Below, in pieces: positions 59,301-64,000 of a stretch of DNA of 64,000 bases. Every line of letters begins with the position of its first letter. The stretch's first letter is position 1. Origin of the DNA: Nematostella vectensis (lineage: Eukaryota > Cnidaria > Anthozoa > Actiniaria > Edwardsiidae); contig NC_064037.1 in assembly GCF_932526225.1 (NCBI RefSeq), positions 13,653,703-13,717,702 on the forward strand, read 5' to 3'. Under the pieces are notes generated by a model. That model was not told where the DNA came from. It did not search any database and worked only from the letters and a program-made list of their open reading frames with translations. The position numbers were made by a program, and so were the translations under genes.

Positions 59301-60145
59301 ACGTGCTCATTGGGTATCCACAAAGTCGGTTTTATCATGATTTGCTTTGGCGTGACCGACGCGGCGTTCTCGTACATTCTTGGGCGCCTTACGCAGTACA
59401 CGGGCAGATTAGCGGTGTTCGTCAGCGGTTTGGTGGTTCACCTGACCGTACTTATCATCATGTTAGCATGGACTCCTGACGCTAGCCTCGTCTGGATCTT
59501 CTATGTACTGGCTGCACTTCAAGGCTATGGAGATGCGGTCTGGCAGACGCAAATCAACGGTATTGTCTAGTTCAAAATGACGACATAGCAGCAAAATAAC
59601 GATCAAGCCTAGTTCACACTGACGACATAACAGCAAATCAACGGTAAAGCCTAATTCGCACTGACGACATAATAGCAAACAACGGTTAAGTCTATTTCAC
59701 AGTGGCCTAACAGCAAAGCAAGTAAATTAAGACTATTCCATACTGACGACATCCTGTAATAAAAACGGCTCCATTCTATTTCTAAATCATAACATGATGT
59801 ATGGATAAGTATGATAATGATATTTATACACTGTCTTACCACGCTCTTGTATTTTGCTTCTCTGTAGCTATGTACGGCGTGTACTTCGCCGATAACCAAG
59901 AGCCCGCCTTCTCGAACTACCGCCTGTGGGAGTCGCTGGGCTTCCTCGTGGCGTTTGCGTACTCAAATGCGCTTTGTATCCGCGTGAAGCTCGTTATTCT
60001 GATCATAGCGCTAGTGCTGGGTTTTAGTTTATATCTGTTCTCCGAGATGGTTCACAGAAAACAAGTCCAACAACGAGACTTGCCAACTGAAGAGAAAGAA
60101 CTTAAGGGATTAAAACCGACTGAGAAACTATTAGCAGCTGAGTGA
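56304..60145 (+). CDS. UNC93A: UNC93A-like major facilitator protein
   Basis: Five exons: 56304-56781, 57502-57774, 58276-58550, 59292-59559 and 59868-60145. Phases agree, giving 523 residues. The UNC93 signature is clear: FTAFQSLQNLQSSLN (near residues 78-92), ARWGTMIPASILLG, then GASAAPLWASKCTYL, FGIFFLIFQSGQIWGNLISS, SDFTK-like GDFTK, and LGIHKVGFIMICFGVTDAAFS. About ten or more membrane segments are spread over exons 1-5. The acidic N-terminus of about 70 residues is longer than in vertebrate UNC93A. UNC93A proteins are membrane proteins of uncertain transport role, related to UNC93B1. Four of the gene's eight splice sites lie in tandem repeats. The start is chosen for its ACAATGGCGGA context. 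Confidence 0.95.
57255..57515 (+). repeat. Tandem repeat of the 3' splice site of UNC93A-like exon 2
   Basis: Five degenerate units of about 40-60 bp read (C/A)TAATGGTCGCTGTTGTC, TTTGC(C/A)TTAG, GTGCTTCCTCC, ending with the real acceptor TTTGTCCTAG and exon start GTGCTTCCGCC at 57502. Two upstream units keep a pyrimidine tract plus TAG (near 57304 and 57361). Confidence 0.85.
58505..58735 (+). repeat. Triplicated donor of UNC93A-like exon 3
   Basis: The exon end (TCAGTGGACTTGAACAAGCG, then GAGATTTCACCAAG and donor GTATGG at 58551) is repeated twice downstream in units of about 80-86 bp. Copy 2 keeps ACCAAG/GTATGG (near 58632). Copy 3 has mutated to ACCAAG/ATATGG (near 58715). Confidence 0.92.
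58885..59315 (+). repeat. Tandem copies of the acceptor of UNC93A-like exon 4
   Basis: Four units of about 80-107 bp precede the real junction. They carry GTGACA, TTCAGG, TTTTTGTCACGTGCTCATTG, and then ACCTGACCTCTATTTATTG. The real exon start GCGTTTGTCACGTGCTCATTG at 59292 is the fifth copy. Several units retain a pyrimidine-AG before the exon-like part; an in-frame TAA follows soon after in these copies. Confidence 0.92.
59545..59760 (+). repeat. Tandem copies of the donor of UNC93A-like exon 4
   Basis: The exon end GCAAATCAACG with its donor GTATTG (59560) recurs as AGCAAATCAACG/GTAAAG (near 59644) and AGCAAACAACG/GTTAAG, in degenerate units of about 45-50 bp with ACTGACGACATAA. Confidence 0.85.
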
Positions 60146-61679
60146 GCTTTGTCAAAAGATAAACCTTCTCAGCCTCCCCAAGGAATCTCTTTTTGATGTC
60201 CTGTCAGAAACAAGCTTGGGACTCCTGTTATCGTTTCGCCACAGGTAGCCCAAATATTGGAAAACTCGAGAGAGCCAAAAGCTTCACAAGAAACGCCTGC
60301 TGAGGAGGCTAAGATCATTTGTATTTTCTCTCTTTAGCGTGCGGACACGTGACATGGAGGTCAAGAGTTACAATCATTGTAACAGATCATATAAGGACAA
60401 CATTTATTTTGTGGAATGGTGCATATAGCAACAACGATGTATACACCTATTTCAAAAAAACACGTCAGTACGAATGGCGAATGGCAGTTCTACGACCGAA
60501 AGATGCTTATGGGTACTAATAGGGGACTTGCGCTGAAAAAGTTGCTTTTTTGCTGTATTTTGCCGCTAAAAGGGTGAGCGCGCGCTAGTTTGACGTCCAA
60601 ACAATCACGTGATCTCTTAGCTCAAGTCCCCTATTATTCGCAAACATAATGGTCATAAAGGAAATCCAGCCATACATCGATGGCCTTTTAAAGATTATTG
60701 TATGATTAATCAATATTCTCCTGAATTTGGTTGGAATAGATGGATGAGACCCATAATAGCCTTCGGTCGTAGTTGCAAATCGGCATTTATATTACTGTTT
60801 CAAATGACGTTATTTTAAAATAAGTGTACACCTATTTTTTAAAAAAAGTTTTTTACCATTGCAAATGGCCAACGGAAAATGTCTGTTTCTCAGACTGGCT
60901 GCTTATTCTATTGATTATTTGTTAAAATAAAGATGAGATCTGATCGCATAAAGATGAACTGACTGTATGATTTATACACATTCTCATGGATTCGGTATTA
61001 ATATGACAATTTCCGAGGTATTTTTACTCAGTTGTATTATACTATGTGTTTTTTACTATGTGGCATTAAGGGCGCGTGAAAGGTTTGAAAGTTTTTTTAT
61101 ATAATTAGGAATCAGTTTCTACTTCCAGTCGCGGGTAGAAACCGATTAGAAACTGGTCTAAAAAATGATGCAAATCTTTAAATTAATAAGTAATTTTGAT
61201 AAATCCAAGCGTGACTACTTGGATGGTCTTCACCGTTGACAGCGGCGCTGTTGAAAAGTAAATGTTTACTGTTTGAGAAGTTAGCGCTTAATCGGTATAG
61301 AAACGTCATAGAAGATGATATTCTTTCTTTTGTAGTCACATTAGAGCTATTTCCTTGTGCATTACAAAGAAAATTGCAATCGTCTAGAAACCAGACAAGT
61401 CTAGTCAATGTCTAGACTCTACTAGACAGAAGCCTAGAATCCACAAAAATTATAATAATAGTTCCTTGTTTAGAACCTGAATATGTTTTGATATATGTTT
61501 TGCGGCTTACAGCCACGAACCTACTGTTCATTTCCTTATAATTTTCGAAAATATTGAGGGGGGCCCTGATAATAGTTCCTTGTTTAGAACCTTAATGTGT
61601 ATTGATATGTTTTGCCGCTTTACCAGATTTCTACTTCAAATGTTATTTCATAATGAATGTCTACTTCGTTTGAGTGCGG
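60146..61679. other. Convergent intergenic region, UNC93A-like and SH3 adaptor 3' ends
   Basis: No gene recognised. Two direct partial copies of the TACACCTATT arm lie at 60424 and 60824. A direct repeat (AATAGTTCCTTGTTTAGAAC) lies at about 61455 and 61568. Confidence 0.45.
60518..60635. mobile_element. 118-bp MITE with AATAGGGGACTTG inverted ends
   Basis: AATAGGGGACTTGCGCT on the left is the inverse of AGCTCAAGTCCCCTATT on the right. It carries CACGTGATC like its relative at 18705-18933. Confidence 0.8.
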
Positions 61680-63258
61680 CTAGAGCGCTGTAGTGACCTC
61701 GTTGTCGTTTCCATGGTGATCTGCTGTATCCTGTAGATTGGTTGCTATGGGAACTGGCAGACGGATCTCTCTGACGTCAATATATTCGTATACATGTTCG
61801 GTCCCAGCGTTAACGTTCAAACCATCACCACCATTAACACTATCATATCCACTCCCTCCATTACCATCCTTATCGCCACCATCTCCATTCACACCATCCC
61901 CACCCTTTTTACCATTATCTCCATTAGCTTTGCTATCCTCTTGTGCTTCCGTCTTTTTCACTTCCACCTCGACATTCTCACTTCTCTGATCGCTAGAATT
62001 TTCCTCATCAAATTGCTTGAGTGTAGTAGACGCTCCATCATCGGCTTTCTCCTTTAGTTTCCAAAACTTCTGTTCGGCTGCGACCATCATAGCTTTTTTG
62101 TAAACCATCATGGACTTCGGAGGTCTCGTTGGAGGATTTCCTTTGATTGAGGGCTTCCTCATACAGTAAGACACGGTTGGATCTTTATCCAGATAGTTAG
62201 AAGGTGCCCAACCAACCGAGAAGTTCTGTGTCCTCACAAGCCACCAGCCGTCCTCCGACTGCTCAAGTACCTCAACTGTTTCACCTTCTTTCAGGCTAAC
62301 CTCGCTATCATCATCCTTATTGTACTCGCCGATAACGTAGTATATCACATGCTCCGGGTCATCAAATTCCGAGGCTTCGGTGATTATGATCTTAATTTCG
62401 GTTATGTTGCCATCGTCGTTATCGCTGTCGGGATCTTCCTCTTGGTCGTTGTTGTTAATCTCTTCGGTCTCATCATTTTCTTTTTCTTCTTCTTCGACAA
62501 GTTCAAGAGTCTCCATGTTTGAGGTGCTTACCGCCCCGAAATTTACCACCACTAAGTCATCGTCTTCTTCAGTACGCTTCCCCACACGTTTTGGCAAGCG
62601 CTGTTTCTTTCTAGTCTTTTCAAGGAATTCCATATTCATGTAAGATTTAGCTGGGCCTTTCTTTTCTTTTCCTTGATCTTTCTTTTTAACTTGCATCGCC
62701 TTTTCTTTTCTCTTTGCGGCATTGAATGCAGAAGAGGATGTTGTATTCTTATTGTGGAACTCAAAGTTGATGTAAGATGTCGCAGGGGGATCATGGCTTG
62801 CATTTTCTTGCTCGGTGCCTTTTCCCTGAGATTTTTCCCTTCGTTTGGCGGCATTCGATGCGGAGGAGGATTTGTTATTGTGAAACTCAAGGTTAATATA
62901 AGGTTTTTTGGTGCTTCCCTTAAGAAAAAAGAAAGAAAAAGAAATTATAAGCCACTCGAGTGAACAGATAGGATTGAAATTAGTTATATCTTTTTATTGA
63001 AGCAGCTAGCGGCTCTTGTGTGATCGAGAAACATTAATAGTCCACTTTTAATGTAACAATAATGTTATACCCCTTAATATTTTAAAACTTAAAAACAACG
63101 GCTCATGAAATGAAAACGAATTTCCTAAAATTGGTTTCAAATTATAACAAAAAGCAAAATTTTTCTTTTTTGTATTTTTGGATTCGACAAATGCTCCTTC
63201 TTTATACTCACTTTTCTTGAGCTCAGCTTTTGTCGGGGATCCCAGGTTCTTCTTGGTC
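61680..63258 (-). CDS. SH3-domain adaptor with tandem YxN motifs, 3' part of gene
   Basis: Two exons are visible: 63258-63212 (47 bp) and 62918-61680 (413 codons including stop). They join in phase; earlier exons lie beyond the window. The long exon starts with three related repeats of about 35-45 residues bearing PYINLEFHN, SYINFEFHN and SYMNMEF, each with a basic NAAKRxEK-like tail. An acidic stretch follows. Then comes one SH3 domain (IGEYNKDDDSEVSLKEGETV, EDGWWLVR, VGWAPSNYL) of the p47phox/Tks type. The tail is a Gly/Asn/Asp-rich low-complexity segment ending near YEYIDV. YxNx and YMNM match the Grb2 and PI3K SH2-docking consensus if phosphorylated. It may belong to a p47phox/SH3PXD2-like family, but no PX domain is visible here. 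Confidence 0.82.
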
Positions 63259-63465
63259 CTGAAAGGTTTAAAATGTCAATATGAGCTGCCATAAAATATA
63301 ACGGAAATCATCCCTCGTAAAGGCAAATGCTATTCTACAATTTTTAATTGCTATGATTGCAGCGGCGCATATGTAAACTGTCATTTCTACCTCCTCCTAC
63401 CCGTTCCCATCCACATGTCCTAACCCAACTCCAAATCTCCTCTACCCCCTTTACCGCCCATCTCT

Positions 63466-64000
63466 ATTCCCTTAACCTTCTCGCACCTCACCTACTCCTC
63501 CCCTCTCCTTACCCAACTCGTTCCTAGCTCTTCCCCACGAGGAGGGGAAGTAGAAAAGGGGAGAGGATGAGAGGAAGTAAAGGGGGACTGCTCCTCTGTC
63601 ATACTTTCCTATACCCTTTTCCTCTCCATGCCCCTTTCTTCCTCTCCATGCCCCCTTATCCACCCTTATCCTCTCCGTGCACCTTTCTCCCCCCTTTTCC
63701 TCTCCATGCCCCTTTCTTCCCCCTTTTCCTCTCCAATCCCCTTTCTTCCCCATTTTCTTCTCTATGCCCCTTTCTCCCCCCTTATCCTCTCTATACCCCT
63801 TTCTTCCCCCTTATCCTCTCCATGCCCCTTTCTCCCCCCTTTTCCTCTCCATGCCCCTTTCTTCCCCCTTTTCCTCTCTATGCCCCTTTCTTCCCTCTTA
63901 TCCTCTCCATGCCCCTTTCTTCCTCTACATGCCCCCTTCTCCCGCCTTATCCTCTCCATGCCCCTTTCTCCCACCTTTTCCTCTCTATGCCCCTTTCTTC
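63466..64000. repeat. Pyrimidine-rich minisatellite of about 18-22 bp units, to window end
   Basis: Units read CTCTCCATGCCCCTTTCTTC and CCCCTTTTC with length variation. The purine strand yields Gly/Lys/Arg/Glu-rich open frames (63472-63753, 63762-63974) that are artefacts of the repeat. It lies in the intron upstream (sense of the gene) of the SH3 adaptor exons. Confidence 0.9.

Noticed and set aside
63472-63974. Gly/Lys/Arg/Glu-rich minus-strand frames
   Set aside because: Translation of a purine-rich minisatellite.

Overview
The window is nuclear DNA from an animal. It has spliced genes with GT-AG introns, a tRNA-derived SINE, MITEs, a PIF/Harbinger transposon and a Polinton remnant. Gene content and repeat style fit an anthozoan cnidarian, most plausibly a sea anemone such as Nematostella. 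That species call is inference. Exon boundaries were read by eye and checked only by phase: in every gene model below the exon lengths add up to an open frame.

Layout. 1-5060 is the decayed right part of a Polinton/adintovirus-like element (polymerase tail, integrase, two penton-like genes, a small basic protein, a major capsid fragment), all broken by frameshifts. 5.1-13.4 kb is gene-poor and holds MITE-like repeats and an 18-bp satellite (11.28-12.27 kb). 13396-21631 (+) is an eight-exon pentameric ligand-gated channel gene whose second intron carries a 3-kb array of a 61-bp unit. 27665-21742 (-) is POP1, the RNase P/MRP subunit, in seven exons. It starts 97 bp from the divergent gene at 27763-45820 (+), a nine-exon gene for a TBC-like protein with a C-terminal coiled coil. 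The 11-kb seventh intron of that gene contains a complete six-exon antisense Rab-like GTPase gene (36524-33013) and a Harbinger element (about 36.7-42.0 kb) inside an older inverted-repeat element. 54534-46585 (-) is a SEC14-like CRAL-TRIO/GOLD gene (15 exons), 56304-60145 (+) is an UNC93A-like transporter (5 exons), and 63258-61680 (-) is the 3' part of an SH3 adaptor gene.

The most striking pattern is that short tandem duplications sit on splice boundaries. In at least ten places, in five genes, a repeat unit spans or abuts a real 5' or 3' splice site, so a true site is followed or preceded by one to about fourteen decoy copies. Two of the SEC14-like cases read as consecutive CAG/GTAAGT junctions, like recursive-splicing sites.

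The second main finding is the nested Rab-like gene. Its frame is intact over six exons, but the catalytic glutamine is Leu, the DxxG aspartate is Asn and NKxD reads NECH. It lies inside a gene whose own product resembles a TBC (Rab-GAP) fold.
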